Assembly (NCBI RefSeq): GCF_014196305.1
Contig: NZ_JACIDJ010000002.1
Span: 496,001-560,000, forward strand
From: Roseococcus suduntuyensis
Lineage (GTDB): Bacteria > Pseudomonadota > Alphaproteobacteria > Acetobacterales > Acetobacteraceae
Length of the DNA: 64,000 bases
Direction of reading: 5' to 3'
Shown here: piece by piece, positions 35,078 through 43,224 of the stretch
Layout: each line of letters begins with the position of its first letter
Numbering within the stretch: position 1 is the stretch's first letter
The notes under the pieces: generated by a model
Seen by the model: only the letters and a program-made list of their open reading frames with translations
Told to the model about the DNA's origin: nothing
Database searches by the model: none
Position numbers and translations under genes: made by a program

Positions 35078-36184
35078 TCACGCTTCTCCACCCAAGAGCG
35101 CATGATACAATCCCACAAGGCGGGCCGCCTCCTCAGGCCAACCCCAGCGTGTGGCGGCCGCTTCGCGCCCGGCCGCCCCCATCGCCGCCCGGCGTGCGGG
35201 GTCGGCCAGGGCCGAAACGGCCTCCGCGATGGCCTCTGGCCGCGTCACATCCACCAGCAGGCCGCAGCCCGTGTCCTCCAATATGGTGGCCACCGGCTCC
35301 GCGAAGCCGGGCGCGATGACGGGCAGGCCCATCGCCATCCCGTCGAACAGCTTGTGCGGCAGGGCGAGGCGGTGGTTCTCCTCGCCGGGCTGGAAGAGGA
35401 TGAGGTTCACATCCGCCTCCGCCGCCGCGCGCGCCAGCGCCGCCTCGGCCGGCATCCAGCCCGCCAGCGTGATGCGCGGGGTGAGGCCGAGCGCCTCGGC
35501 CCGCGCACGGAAACCCTCCTCGCTGCCGTCGGTGAAGCGGCCGATCACGAGCAGGCGCGTGTCGGGCGGGGCGAGCGCCAGCGCGTCCAGCATCTGCGGC
35601 CAGCCCCGCGCGACGCCGATGGCCCCCAGATGCAGCAGGGTCAGCGGCCCCGGCCCGTGGCGGCGCGGCGCGATGCCCTCGGGGGCCAGGGCGTGGTTGC
35701 GGACCTCCACCGCGCGGGGTGCCGCAGGGTAGTCGGCCGCCAGCCCCTCCTTGGCCAGCACCACCGCGTCGGAGCCGCGCGCCAGGCCTCCCAGCACGCG
35801 GCGCAGCACCGCCCGCGCCGGCGGGCGCAGGGCAGCGGGCAGGCGCGCATCGAGGCGCGAGGGGTAATGCTCATGCACATCCAGCACCACCGGGCAGCCC
35901 AGCCGCGCGCCGGCCAGCCGCGCCACGGCCCAGGCATCGGGCTCGGAGGCATGGATGGCCCGCGGCCGCAGCGCCATGGCGCGCCGATACAGCGCCGGCA
36001 GTCGAGCAAGCCGCCCGCGCCCGGCCACCGTCTCGATGGCCACGCCGGCCACCGGGGGCAGCGCGCCGCCCGGCCCGGGGCAGAGATGCGTCACCTCCCA
36101 CCCCGCCGCCGCCAGCGCGGCACCCTCCTTGCGAACCACGCGCATGTCATCGGCCGGATGGGCGACGGAGAGCATCAGGATCAT
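35078..36184 (-). CDS. GT4-family glycosyltransferase
   Basis: A 368-residue retaining glycosyltransferase with the GT-B fold. Seen: an N-terminal Rossmann half opening MILMLSVAHPADDMRVVRKE, VVLDVHEHYPSRLDARLP near residue 98, LTLLHLGAIGVARGWPQML near 182 at the start of the nucleotide-sugar domain, LAGWMPAEAALARAAAEADVNLILFQ near 240 and HRLALPHKLFDGMAMGLPVIAPGFAEPVATI near 271, which holds the GT4 catalytic-glutamate-like position. It overlaps the next upstream glycosyltransferase by four bases. Donor and acceptor are not inferable. Confidence 0.85.
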   Translation of the reverse strand: MILMLSVAHPADDMRVVRKEGAALAAAGWEVTHLCPGPGGALPPVAGVAIETVAGRGRLARLPALYRRAMALRPRAIHASEPDAWAVARLAGARLGCPVVLDVHEHYPSRLDARLPAALRPPARAVLRRVLGGLARGSDAVVLAKEGLAADYPAAPRAVEVRNHALAPEGIAPRRHGPGPLTLLHLGAIGVARGWPQMLDALALAPPDTRLLVIGRFTDGSEEGFRARAEALGLTPRITLAGWMPAEAALARAAAEADVNLILFQPGEENHRLALPHKLFDGMAMGLPVIAPGFAEPVATILEDTGCGLLVDVTRPEAIAEAVSALADPARRAAMGAAGREAAATRWGWPEEAARLVGLYHALLGGEA

Positions 36185-37401
36185 GGCAGGCAGGCCTCCA
36201 CCTCGGCCACGAAGCGGGCCGTGAGCAGGCGCCGGTCGAAGCGGCGCATGGCCAGCGCGCGGGCGGCCTCGCCCATGGCGCGGCGGCGGGCGGGGTCGTC
36301 GGCCAGGCGCGTCAGCGCATCCGCGAGGCCCGCGGCGTCGCGCGGGCCCACCGTCTCGCCCGCGCCATGGGCGGCCAGCAATTCGGCCGTCTCGCCGGGC
36401 AGGTTGGACAGCACGGGCAGGCCCGCCGCCAGCACGTCCACCAGCTTGTTGGGCGCCACATGCCCCGCGAATTCCGGCACGGGGGCGAGGCAGAGCAGCC
36501 CCACCTGCGCGCCCGCCAGCAGCCCCGCCAACTGGCGCTTGGGCAGGGGGTCGAGGAAGGTGAGGTTGGGCAGGCCCTCCGCCTGCCGGACCAGGGCGGG
36601 CTTCGCCGCCCCCTCGCCCACCAGCACCAGCCGGACCCGCCGCTCGCCCCCCGCTGCTGGAGGCCGGGCGGCCAGCAGGCGCGCGGCCTCCAGCAGCAGG
36701 CCGAGCCCGTTCGCCGCCCCATGCGCCCCGGCATAGACGGCCAGGATTTCATGGCTGCCCACCCCCTCCGGCCGCCAGGGCGCCACCTGCGGGCCGAAGA
36801 GGTCGAGGTCGGCCCCCTGGGGAATGACCGCCACCTCCGCCGCACCGCGACCGCGGGCGATGGCCGCCATGCCCTCGCTCAGCGCCACCACGCGCCGCGC
36901 GCGGCGGCAGGCGGCATCGGCCAGCGCGCCCATCGCCGCCAGCACGGGCCGCGCGCGCAGGCCCAATGCGGCGGGCAGCTCGGGCCAGGGGTCGCGCATC
37001 TCAAACAGGAAGGGCGTGCCATGCCGCCGCCGCGCCTCCAGCGCCGGCAGCGCCACCGTGAGCGGCGTGGAGGAGGCGATCACCGCATCCCAGGGCTCCG
37101 CCGCCGCCAGCCGCGTGGCGCGCGCCGCATAGCGCAAGAAGGCCAGGCTGCGCGCGGCGAGGCCCATCGCGTTTCCGTAGGGGATGGCGAACTCCACCAC
37201 GCGGATGCCATCCACCAGCCCCTCGCGCCGTCCCCGCCGGAGGGGGGTGTCGAGGCCCGTCACCGCGCCCTCGAAGCGGCCGGTGGCCAGCGTCACCGCA
37301 TGGCCGGCGCGCACCAGCGCCCGCGCCTGGGCATGGCTGCGCGTGGCCGTGCTGCCGGCGGGCGTGGAGAAGTGCTGGTGCAGGTAGAGAAGGCGCGCCA
37401 T
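36181..37401 (-). CDS. GT4-family glycosyltransferase, WbuB-like
   Basis: A 406-residue GT-B glycosyltransferase. Seen: LLYLHQHFSTPAGSTATRSH near residue 4, the opening typical of the WbuB/WcaI-like group that transfers N-acetylated 6-deoxy amino sugars, VIASSTPLTVALPALEARRRHGTPFLFEMRDPWPE near 108, AVYAGAHGAANGLGLLLEA near 215, and PNKLVDVLAAGLPVLSNLPGETAELL near 308. WbuB-like activity would fit the amino-sugar enzymes on either side; this is inference. ATG start. The next gene on this strand starts in the overlap with its stop. Confidence 0.82.
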   Translation of the reverse strand: MARLLYLHQHFSTPAGSTATRSHAQARALVRAGHAVTLATGRFEGAVTGLDTPLRRGRREGLVDGIRVVEFAIPYGNAMGLAARSLAFLRYAARATRLAAAEPWDAVIASSTPLTVALPALEARRRHGTPFLFEMRDPWPELPAALGLRARPVLAAMGALADAACRRARRVVALSEGMAAIARGRGAAEVAVIPQGADLDLFGPQVAPWRPEGVGSHEILAVYAGAHGAANGLGLLLEAARLLAARPPAAGGERRVRLVLVGEGAAKPALVRQAEGLPNLTFLDPLPKRQLAGLLAGAQVGLLCLAPVPEFAGHVAPNKLVDVLAAGLPVLSNLPGETAELLAAHGAGETVGPRDAAGLADALTRLADDPARRRAMGEAARALAMRRFDRRLLTARFVAEVEACLP

Positions 37402-37407
37402 CCGGCC

Positions 37408-38619
37408 TCAACCCCGCCGCGCCACCCCGAGGATCGCGTCGATGACGCGCCCCTGCTCGGCCGCCTCAAGCCCACTGCCGGAGGGCAGGCAGAGCCCGTC
37501 CTCGAAGAGCCCCGCCGCGAAGGCCCCGCCCGAGCGCGGCGCGTCGCGGAAGGCCGGCTGCAGGTGCATGGGCTTCCAGACCGGGCGGCTCTCGATGCCC
37601 TGGGCGGCCAGCGCCATGCGGATCAGCTCGCGGTCGGCGCCGAAGCGCTGCGGATCCACCACCATGGCGGTGAGCCAGCGCGAGGACCGCGCCCAGCCCG
37701 GCTCCGGCATGAAGGTGATGCCGGGCAGGTGGCCCAGCGCCTCCTGGTAGCGGCGGAAGATGGCGCGGCGCGCGATGACCCGGCGCTCCAGCTCCGGCAA
37801 TTGCGCGAGGCCGATGGCGGCGGTGACGCTGCCCATGGCGTAGTTGTGGCCGGTCGTCTCGTGCTGGTAGTGCGCCGCGACCTCCCGCGCCTGGTGCGCC
37901 AGGTGCCGGGCGCGGGCCAGCAGGGCGGGGTCGCCCAGCAGGGCGCCGCCGCCGCCGGTGGTGATGATCTTGTTGCCGTTGAAGCTGACCACCGACATGT
38001 CGGCCCCCGCGCCGGCCGGCCGGCCGTGCTGGAGGCCCCCCATGGCGCAGGCGCTGTCCGACAGCACGGGCACGCCCCAGCGCGCGCAGGCGGCGCGGAT
38101 GGCGGGCATGTCGGAGGGCTGGCCGAAGAGGTCCGCCGGCACCACCACCCGCGGCAGACGGCCCCGCCGCGCCGCGGCCGCGAGTTCGCGCCGCAGCCGC
38201 GCGGGGTCGAGCGTCCAGCTCTGCGGGCAGACATCGAGGAAGCGCGGCGTGGCGCCCATCTGCACGGCGGGGGCGATGGTCGCGATGAAGGTGAGCGTGG
38301 TGGTCCAGACCTCGTCGCCCGGCGCCACGCCCAGCACGCGATAGGCCAGGTGCAGCGCCGCCGTGCCGGAGTTCAGCGCCAGCGCCTCGGGCGCCTGCAT
38401 GCTGGCGGCCACGGCCTGTTCGAAGGCCGCCAGGGTGGGGCCGGCGGGGGCGAGCCAGCCGCTGCGCAGGGTCTGCGCCACCTCGTCCAGCTCGTTGCCC
38501 GAAAGCTCGGGCGGCGAGAGGAGGATGGGCCGCTGCCCGACCCGCGCTTCACGGGGGAAGCGCAGGATGGACGCCACCGGCGTCTTGGATATTGGGTGAA
38601 GTTGCACTTTTTGCGACAA
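37408..38619 (-). CDS. PglE-like UDP-4-keto-sugar aminotransferase
   Basis: A DegT/DnrJ/EryC1 aminotransferase of up to 403 residues. Seen: RPILLSPPELSGNELDEVAQTL near residue 30, ALNSGTAALHLAYRVLG near 80, LSDSACAMGGLQHG near 187 and the PLP-lysine motif VSFNGNKIITTGGGGALLG near 209, characteristic of PglE/PseC-like enzymes that aminate the C4 keto product of PglF/WbpM dehydratases. With that dehydratase in the cluster, a 2,4-diamino or 4-amino-4,6-dideoxy sugar is predicted. The start is uncertain: TTG 38619, GTG 38607 or GTG 38574. The last leaves the whole family core and better fits the candidate promoter. Confidence 0.83.
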   Translation of the reverse strand: MSQKVQLHPISKTPVASILRFPREARVGQRPILLSPPELSGNELDEVAQTLRSGWLAPAGPTLAAFEQAVAASMQAPEALALNSGTAALHLAYRVLGVAPGDEVWTTTLTFIATIAPAVQMGATPRFLDVCPQSWTLDPARLRRELAAAARRGRLPRVVVPADLFGQPSDMPAIRAACARWGVPVLSDSACAMGGLQHGRPAGAGADMSVVSFNGNKIITTGGGGALLGDPALLARARHLAHQAREVAAHYQHETTGHNYAMGSVTAAIGLAQLPELERRVIARRAIFRRYQEALGHLPGITFMPEPGWARSSRWLTAMVVDPQRFGADRELIRMALAAQGIESRPVWKPMHLQPAFRDAPRSGGAFAAGLFEDGLCLPSGSGLEAAEQGRVIDAILGVARRG

Positions 38620-38631
38620 CCCGAATGAGGA

Positions 38632-38665
38632 ATTTTAACTAGAACGAAATATTGTTTGCATGCAA
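38632..38665 (-). promoter_or_regulatory. Candidate promoter of the glycan cluster
   Basis: In a markedly A/T-rich patch upstream of the first glycan gene, the minus strand shows TTGCAT (38665-38660), an 18-base spacer and TAGTTA (38641-38636), with TTAAAAT overlapping it. The match to sigma-70 elements is weak, but the base composition change is clear. The rest of the 383-bp interval 38620-39002 holds one palindrome (38916-38963) and no credible gene. Confidence 0.3.
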
Positions 38666-38915
38666 GCGCGGGTTAAGTAAAATTTCCGTTAACGTCATGC
38701 GTGAAGGTTGACATGTTCCCTGGGTGGCGATTCGGCGTATCACCCTGATTTGAGGGCACTCCGGCCAACCCATCGAAGGTTGATCGCGCCGGGCGATGGC
38801 CCGGGGATAACAAGGTGGCAAGGGAATGGCGGGTTTCCGCGCCCCGCGCGGACAAAAAGAGCGCCGCATGCCTGGCATGCCGGGTCGGCGGGCCAGGGCC
38901 CGGGCGGCGAAACAA

Positions 38916-38963
38916 GGGCGGGATGCGTCCAGGCCAAATCACCTGAATCCCTGCATCCCGCCC
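38916..38963. repeat. Palindrome with GCGGGATGC/GCATCCCGC arms
   Basis: Perfect 11-bp arms GGGCGGGATGC and GCATCCCGCCC flank a spacer containing AAATCACCTGAATCC. The element lies 40 bp beyond the secB stop and resembles the one at 42036-42085, so it is probably a member of the same dispersed family. It may also terminate secB transcription. Confidence 0.65.
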
Positions 38964-39002
38964 CCGCAAGAACGGTCGCCGGGCGCGCGGCCCGGCGCCG
39001 GG

Positions 39003-39503
39003 TCAGGCGTGGCCGACGGCCGGCGAGGCACCCGCCTGCTGCTGGCGCTTGGCGTGCAGAAGCTGTGCCACGTCGATCGGCGGCAGCATCAGCGTGGGGA
39101 AGCCGCCCTGGGCGCTGAGTTCGGACACCATCGTCCGCGCATAGGGATAGAGCAGCCGCGGGCAATCCACGTGCAGCACCTGGTCCGCATGCTCGGCCGG
39201 CAGGTTCAGCGTGAAGACGCCGCAATAGGTGACCTCGACGATGTAGCACACCGCCTCCTGCGCGCGGGCCTCCACGCGCAGCATCAGCGCCACCTCGAAG
39301 ACATTGGCGCCTTCCTGGAGCTGCTTCACCTCCAGGTCCGCGTCCAGGTTCACCTGGGGCTGGGCGCGGAGCGTGGTGAAGATGGCGGGCGCGCCGGGCA
39401 CCTCGAAGGAGATGTCCTTCGCATACTGGATCTCGACGATGAGCGGCGGCGGCGGATTGCCGTTGGCGTCGCCATTCTGGGTGGGGTTGGGCTGGTCGGA
39501 CAT
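39003..39503 (-). CDS. secB: Protein-export chaperone SecB
   Basis: A 166-residue tetrameric chaperone that keeps preproteins unfolded and hands them to SecA. Seen: a disordered Asn/Pro-rich N-terminal tail, VEIQYAKDISFEVPGAP near residue 23, NVFEVALMLRVEARAQEAVCYIVEVTYCGVFTL near 67, and the hallmark HVDCPRLLYPYARTMVSELSAQGGFPTLMLPPIDVAQL near 110-147. ATG start. Divergent from the DUF2889 gene across a region holding a 26-bp tandem repeat array. Confidence 0.96.
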   Translation of the reverse strand: MSDQPNPTQNGDANGNPPPPLIVEIQYAKDISFEVPGAPAIFTTLRAQPQVNLDADLEVKQLQEGANVFEVALMLRVEARAQEAVCYIVEVTYCGVFTLNLPAEHADQVLHVDCPRLLYPYARTMVSELSAQGGFPTLMLPPIDVAQLLHAKRQQQAGASPAVGHA

Positions 39504-39574
39504 CGGGGGTGGCCCCTTCTCTGGCTCTGGAACAGGTGGGGCGCGCTACCACGCCCCCCGCCGGGCCGGAAGCC

Positions 39575-39729
39575 CGCGCCGCTTCGCGGTGCCTCTTCCC
39601 CGCGCCGCTTTGCGGTGCCTCTCTCCCGCGCCGCTTTGCGGTACCTCCCTCCCGCGCCGCTTTGCGGCGACACGCCCCGCGCCGCTTTGCGGTACCTCTC
39701 TCCCGCGCCGCTTTGCGGCGACGCAGCAA
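39575..39729. repeat. Six-copy 26-bp tandem repeat in a divergent promoter region
   Basis: Six units begin at 39575, 39601, 39627, 39653, 39678 and 39704, each opening CGCGCCGCTTTGCGG and continuing with a variable CT-rich or GACACG tail. The GCCGC-TTTG-GCGGC-like core can fold. The array occupies most of the 244 bp between the starts of secB and the DUF2889 gene and ends 18 bp before the latter's ATG, where promoters for both genes would be expected. Confidence 0.9.
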
Positions 39730-39747
39730 TCCGCCTATTGTCCGGAC

Positions 39748-40338
39748 ATGCCCCTCCCCGCCCCCACCCCCCGCAAGCTCGAACACCTGCGCGACATCTC
39801 GCTGCGCGGCTACCTGCGGGAGGATGGGCTGGTGGACGTGGAGGCGCACCTCACCGACACCAAGACCTACGGCTTCCCCTCCGAGCACCGCGGCCAGGTG
39901 AACCCCGGCGACCCCATCCATGGCATGTGGATCCGCCTGACGGTGAACGAGGACATGGTCATCACCGCCTGCGAGGCCGCCTCCGACCACACGCCCTTCG
40001 CCGTCTGCCCCGGCGCCACGGCCAATTTCGCGCGGCTGGCGGGCCTGTCCATCGGCCCCGGCTTCAACCGCGCCGTGAATGAGCGCGTGGGCGGCGTCGA
40101 GGGCTGCACCCATCTGCGGGAATTGCTGGCGCAGATGGCCACCGTCGCCTTCCAGACCATGTGGCCCATCCGCAGCCGCCGCATGGCCGCCCAGCGCGCG
40201 GCCGAGGCGCAGGGCGCGCCGCGCAAGCGCCCCATGCTGCTCGGCACCTGCCATGCCTATGCGCCGTCCAGCCCGGTCGTCCGGAAGAAATGGCCGGAAT
40301 GGAGCGACCAGCCGCCCGAACCCGCCAAGGCCGAATAG
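39748..40338 (+). CDS. DUF2889 domain-containing protein
   Basis: A 196-residue cytoplasmic protein of the uncharacterised DUF2889 family. Seen: the family pattern LRDISLRGYLREDGLVDVEAHLTDTKTYGF near residue 14-43, NPGDPIHGMWIRLTVNEDMVI near 52, ASDHTPFAVCPGATANFARLAGL near 79 and ERVGGVEGCTHLRELLAQMATVAFQ near 112. No signal peptide or membrane segment is seen. No function is known to me. The ATG at 39748 is fixed by the family start. Its TAG stop abuts and slightly overlaps the tandem palindromic repeat that follows. Confidence 0.85.
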   Translation: MPLPAPTPRKLEHLRDISLRGYLREDGLVDVEAHLTDTKTYGFPSEHRGQVNPGDPIHGMWIRLTVNEDMVITACEAASDHTPFAVCPGATANFARLAGLSIGPGFNRAVNERVGGVEGCTHLRELLAQMATVAFQTMWPIRSRRMAAQRAAEAQGAPRKRPMLLGTCHAYAPSSPVVRKKWPEWSDQPPEPAKAE

Positions 40339-40440
40339 CGCCTGATCCGAGGAGGCGGGATCGCCGAAGCGGTGAATCAGTCGCGCGATAGCGCCTGATC
40401 CGCGGAGGCGGAATCGCCGGCGCGGTGAATCAGTCGCTCA
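40337..40440. repeat. Two tandem copies of the GATTCACC palindromic repeat (inverted)
   Basis: Two copies at a period of 53 (from 40337 and 40390), each opening AGCGCCTGATCCG and closing GCGGTGAATCAGTCGC, i.e. the reverse complement of the form at 27541 and 16869. They fill the space between the convergent DUF2889 and bolA genes. The first begins in the TAG stop of DUF2889. Confidence 0.85.
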
Positions 40441-40446
40441 GCAAGG

Positions 40447-40722
40447 CTAACCCACTTCCTCGGGCGCGCGCAGCGTCAGCGCCAGTGCGTGCAGCCCATT
40501 GGCGAATTCCGCCGCCAGCGCGGCATGCACGGCGCGCGAACGGTTCACCCGCGACATGCCCGTGAAGCTCGGGCACACCAGCAGCACGCTGTAATGCGTC
40601 TCGCCCTCCGGCCGCGCGCCGGCATGGCCGGCATGCATGTGGCTGTCGTCCACCACCTCGAGGCGAAGCGGCTGGAATTGCGCTTCAAGCGCGGTGCGGA
40701 TGCGGGTGGCGCGATGGGACAT
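40447..40722 (-). CDS. bolA: BolA family protein
   Basis: A 91-residue BolA-like protein, a family that binds monothiol glutaredoxin Fe-S clusters and affects iron and stress regulation. Seen: IRTALEAQFQPLRLEVVDDSHMHAGHAG near residue 8-35, HYSVLLVCPSFTGMSRVNRSRAVHAAL near 43-69 with the class helix-turn, and HALALTLRAPEEVG at the end. ATG 40722 is chosen over longer frames because family members begin 5-8 residues before the first helix. Divergent from the J-domain gene, an arrangement with cobS/cobT that is conserved in Alphaproteobacteria. Confidence 0.9.
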   Translation of the reverse strand: MSHRATRIRTALEAQFQPLRLEVVDDSHMHAGHAGARPEGETHYSVLLVCPSFTGMSRVNRSRAVHAALAAEFANGLHALALTLRAPEEVG

Positions 40723-40786
40723 GCGATCGAAACTTGCCCAACGCCGCGATGTTGCCAAGCCCGCACCCCGAACCCATAACCGCCCG

Positions 40787-41371
40787 ATGGCCCGGCGCAC
40801 GAGCTTCCAGCCCCAGACCGACCCGAAGGCCCCGCCCCGTGGCTGCGCCGCGCCCGGCTGCGCCGAGGCCGGTGAATTCCGTGCGCCCAAGGACCGCCGC
40901 CTCAGCGAATATCTCTGGTTTTGCCTGGAGCATGTGCGCGAATACAACAAGGGCTGGGATTTCTACCGCGGCATGGGTCCCAACGACATCGAGCACGCCA
41001 TCCGCTCCGACACCGGCTGGCAGCGTCCCACCTGGCCGCTGGGCCGCCTCGGCGCGCGGCTGGACCCCGAGCGCGTGGCGGACCCGCTGGGCATCCTGCG
41101 CGACACCGCCCTGCACGAGAAGCGCCGCGTCGAACCCAGGCGCGAGGCCCCGCCCGAGTTGCGCGCCGCGCTCGGCTTGCTGGAACTCTCCTGGCCACTC
41201 GAAGCCGCCACGCTGAAGGCGCGCTACAAGGAACTGGCCAAGCGCTACCACCCCGACGCCAATGGCGGCGACCGCAGCGCGGAGGAGCGGCTGAAGGACA
41301 TCAACCGCGCCTATTCCCTGCTGCGCCGCCGCGTGGGCACCCAGGCCGAGCCCGCGGCCGCGGCGGGCTGA
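40787..41371 (+). CDS. J-domain co-chaperone (DnaJ-like, C-terminal J domain)
   Basis: A 194-residue protein with a J domain at its C-terminus (residues about 130-185): LLELSWPLEAATLKARYKELAKRYHPDANGGD with the invariant HPD that stimulates DnaK ATPase. The N-terminal half has two cysteines (GCAAPGCAEAG, residues 18-28) and the conserved EYLWFCLEHVREYNKGWDFYRGM of this alphaproteobacterial subfamily. It precedes cobS and may be a dedicated co-chaperone, but that is only inferred from conserved neighbourhood. The downstream gene's ATG overlaps its TGA by one base. Confidence 0.9.
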   Translation: MARRTSFQPQTDPKAPPRGCAAPGCAEAGEFRAPKDRRLSEYLWFCLEHVREYNKGWDFYRGMGPNDIEHAIRSDTGWQRPTWPLGRLGARLDPERVADPLGILRDTALHEKRRVEPRREAPPELRAALGLLELSWPLEAATLKARYKELAKRYHPDANGGDRSAEERLKDINRAYSLLRRRVGTQAEPAAAAG

Positions 41372-42051
41372 TGGCGGGTTTCGCCCGCCGGCCCCTGCTG
41401 GCCGCCGCGCTGCTGCCGGGCTGCGCCAGCCTGCACCAGCCGCAGGTGACCTCCTGCGCGCTCGATCCGGGCGGGCTGCCGGCCTGGGTGGTCGCCATCT
41501 CCTGGCACAGCGACCTGGTCCTGCCGATGGACGCGCTGCAAGGCCCCGTGCTGGGCGCGGTGGCGTCCCGCCTGCCCGGCGCGCACACGGTCATGTTCGG
41601 CTTCGGCAAGCGCAGCTTCATCACCTCGCCCGAGCCCTCGCTGGCGGAATGGCTGCGCGGCCCCCTGCCCGGCCCGGCCGCCCTTCAGGTGACGCCGCTG
41701 CGCGCGCGCCCTGAACAGGCGGTGCCGGGGCGCAAGGTGGCGGCGCTGCCCATTGCGCCCGCCGCCCGCGCGCGGCTGGCCGCCTTCCTGGCCGATGCCT
41801 TCGCGGGCGAGGCGCCCATTCCCATCCGAGTGGACGCCTTGCCGCGAAACTTCTTCTTCGAAGCGCGCGAGACCTATACGCTGGAAAACAACTGCAATGC
41901 CTGGACGGCGCGGGCGCTGGCCAGCGCGGGCCTGCCCTTCAGCCCCACGGGCGTGACCTGGCCCGATGCGGTGATGCGCCAGGCACGCGCGCTGGAACGG
42001 GCTTGCGCCCGCGCGCCGCGTCACCATGCCTTGCTAGAGCGGGATGCGTAG
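41371..42051 (+). CDS. DUF2459-like exported protein
   Basis: A 226-residue probable lipoprotein. Seen: a short signal with lipobox-like LLPGCAS (Cys about residue 17), HSDLVLPMDALQG near 48, a GFGKRSFITSPEPSLAEWLRGPLPG stretch near 75, and NCNAWTARALASAGL near 173, a pattern consistent with DUF2459, whose role is unknown. It overlaps the J-domain stop by one base. The last six codons (LLERDA) and stop are encoded by a dispersed palindromic element, so the natural C-terminus has been replaced or extended. Confidence 0.6.
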   Translation: MAGFARRPLLAAALLPGCASLHQPQVTSCALDPGGLPAWVVAISWHSDLVLPMDALQGPVLGAVASRLPGAHTVMFGFGKRSFITSPEPSLAEWLRGPLPGPAALQVTPLRARPEQAVPGRKVAALPIAPAARARLAAFLADAFAGEAPIPIRVDALPRNFFFEARETYTLENNCNAWTARALASAGLPFSPTGVTWPDAVMRQARALERACARAPRHHALLERDA

Positions 42052-42085
42052 AGGTGGAATCACCGAAAACGCTGAATCCCGCTCT
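42036..42085. repeat. Palindromic element supplying a gene's C-terminus
   Basis: Perfect 10-bp arms AGAGCGGGAT (42036-42045) and ATCCCGCTCT (42076-42085) flank GCGTAGAGGTGGAATCACCG and AAAACGCTGA. The sequence resembles abundant AGAGCGGGATGCG-type intergenic palindromes of related genomes (recollection, not searched). It contains the TAG stop (42049-42051) of the DUF2459-like gene. Confidence 0.8.
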
Positions 42086-42215
42086 CATCGATGGCTGGAG
42101 CAGGCGGCGTGAACGCATGTGAACGCAGTATACTCTAGCCATCGCCCCGGGGTGACGCCCGGGAACGACTGCCCTAACATCCCGAAACTCTCCCTTGCAG
42201 CGAAGCGGAAGCGTG

Positions 42216-43217
42216 ATGAACCAAGTGGCCCCGATCGGTGAAGTGCGCCCGACCAGCGCGATCAACATGCCGGATGTGACGGTGAACGCGCGCGAGGTCT
42301 TCGGCCTCGATATCGACATGGAAGTGCCGGCCTTCTCCGTCCGCACCGAACACGTGCCGGAGCCCGACCCCGCCTACCGCTTCGACCGCGAGACGACGCT
42401 CGCCATCCTCGCCGGCTTCGCGCACAACCGCCGCGTGATGATCCAGGGCTACCACGGCACGGGCAAGTCTACCCATGTCGAGCAGGTGGCCGCGCGCCTC
42501 AACTGGCCCTGCATCCGCGTGAACCTGGACAGCCACATCAGCCGAATTGATCTCATCGGCAAGGACGCCATCGTCCTGAAGGATGGCAAGCAGATCACGG
42601 AGTTCCGCGAGGGCATCCTCCCCTGGGCACTCCAGCACCCCTGCGCGCTGGTGTTCGACGAGTATGACGCGGGTCGTCCGGACGTGATGTTCGTGATCCA
42701 GCGCGTGCTGGAGGTCGAGGGCAAGCTGACCCTGCTCGACCAGAACCGCGTGATCCGCCCGCACCCGATGTTCCGGCTGTTCGCCACCGCCAACACGGTG
42801 GGCCTGGGCGACACGACCGGCCTCTATCACGGCACGCAGCAGATCAACCAGGGCCAGATGGACCGCTGGAACATCGTGGCGACCCTGAACTACCTGCCGC
42901 ACGCGCAGGAGACCGAGATCGTCATGGCCAAGATCGGCACCACCGACCCCAAGATGAAGAAGCAGGTCGAGGCCATGGTGGCGCTGGCCGACCTGACGCG
43001 CGCCGGCTTCATCGCGGGCGACATCAGCACCGTCATGTCGCCGCGCACGGTCATCACCTGGGCGGACAACGCGCGCATCTTCGGCGATGTGGGCTTCGCC
43101 TTCCGCCTGACCTTCCTCAACAAGTGCGACGAGGCCGAGCGTTCGACGGTGGCGGAATACTACCAGCGCTGCTTCAACGAGGAGATCTCGACCGGCCTCT
43201 ACAAGAAGGCGGGCTGA
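42216..43217 (+). CDS. cobS: Aerobic cobaltochelatase subunit CobS
   Basis: A 333-residue AAA+ ATPase of the CobNST cobaltochelatase, which inserts Co2+ into hydrogenobyrinic acid a,c-diamide in the aerobic cobalamin pathway. Seen: an N-terminal segment with [17 protein letters not shown] near residue 22, Walker [22 protein letters not shown] near 77, [12 protein letters not shown], Walker [16 protein letters not shown] near 145, sensor [21 protein letters not shown] near 188, and the [15 protein letters not shown] arginine-finger region near 214. ATG 42216 has a GGAAG upstream. A TATACT hexamer at 42129-42134 could be its -10. CobN is not in the window. Confidence 0.96.
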   Translation: MNQVAPIGEVRPTSAINMPDVTVNAREVFGLDIDMEVPAFSVRTEHVPEPDPAYRFDRETTLAILAGFAHNRRVMIQGYHGTGKSTHVEQVAARLNWPCIRVNLDSHISRIDLIGKDAIVLKDGKQITEFREGILPWALQHPCALVFDEYDAGRPDVMFVIQRVLEVEGKLTLLDQNRVIRPHPMFRLFATANTVGLGDTTGLYHGTQQINQGQMDRWNIVATLNYLPHAQETEIVMAKIGTTDPKMKKQVEAMVALADLTRAGFIAGDISTVMSPRTVITWADNARIFGDVGFAFRLTFLNKCDEAERSTVAEYYQRCFNEEISTGLYKKAG

Positions 43218-43224
43218 GGCGAGG

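Noticed and set aside
38639-38878. 79-codon minus-strand frame in the glycan-cluster upstream region
   Set aside because: Composition is unlike coding sequence here, no Shine-Dalgarno is present and it overlaps the A/T-rich promoter patch.
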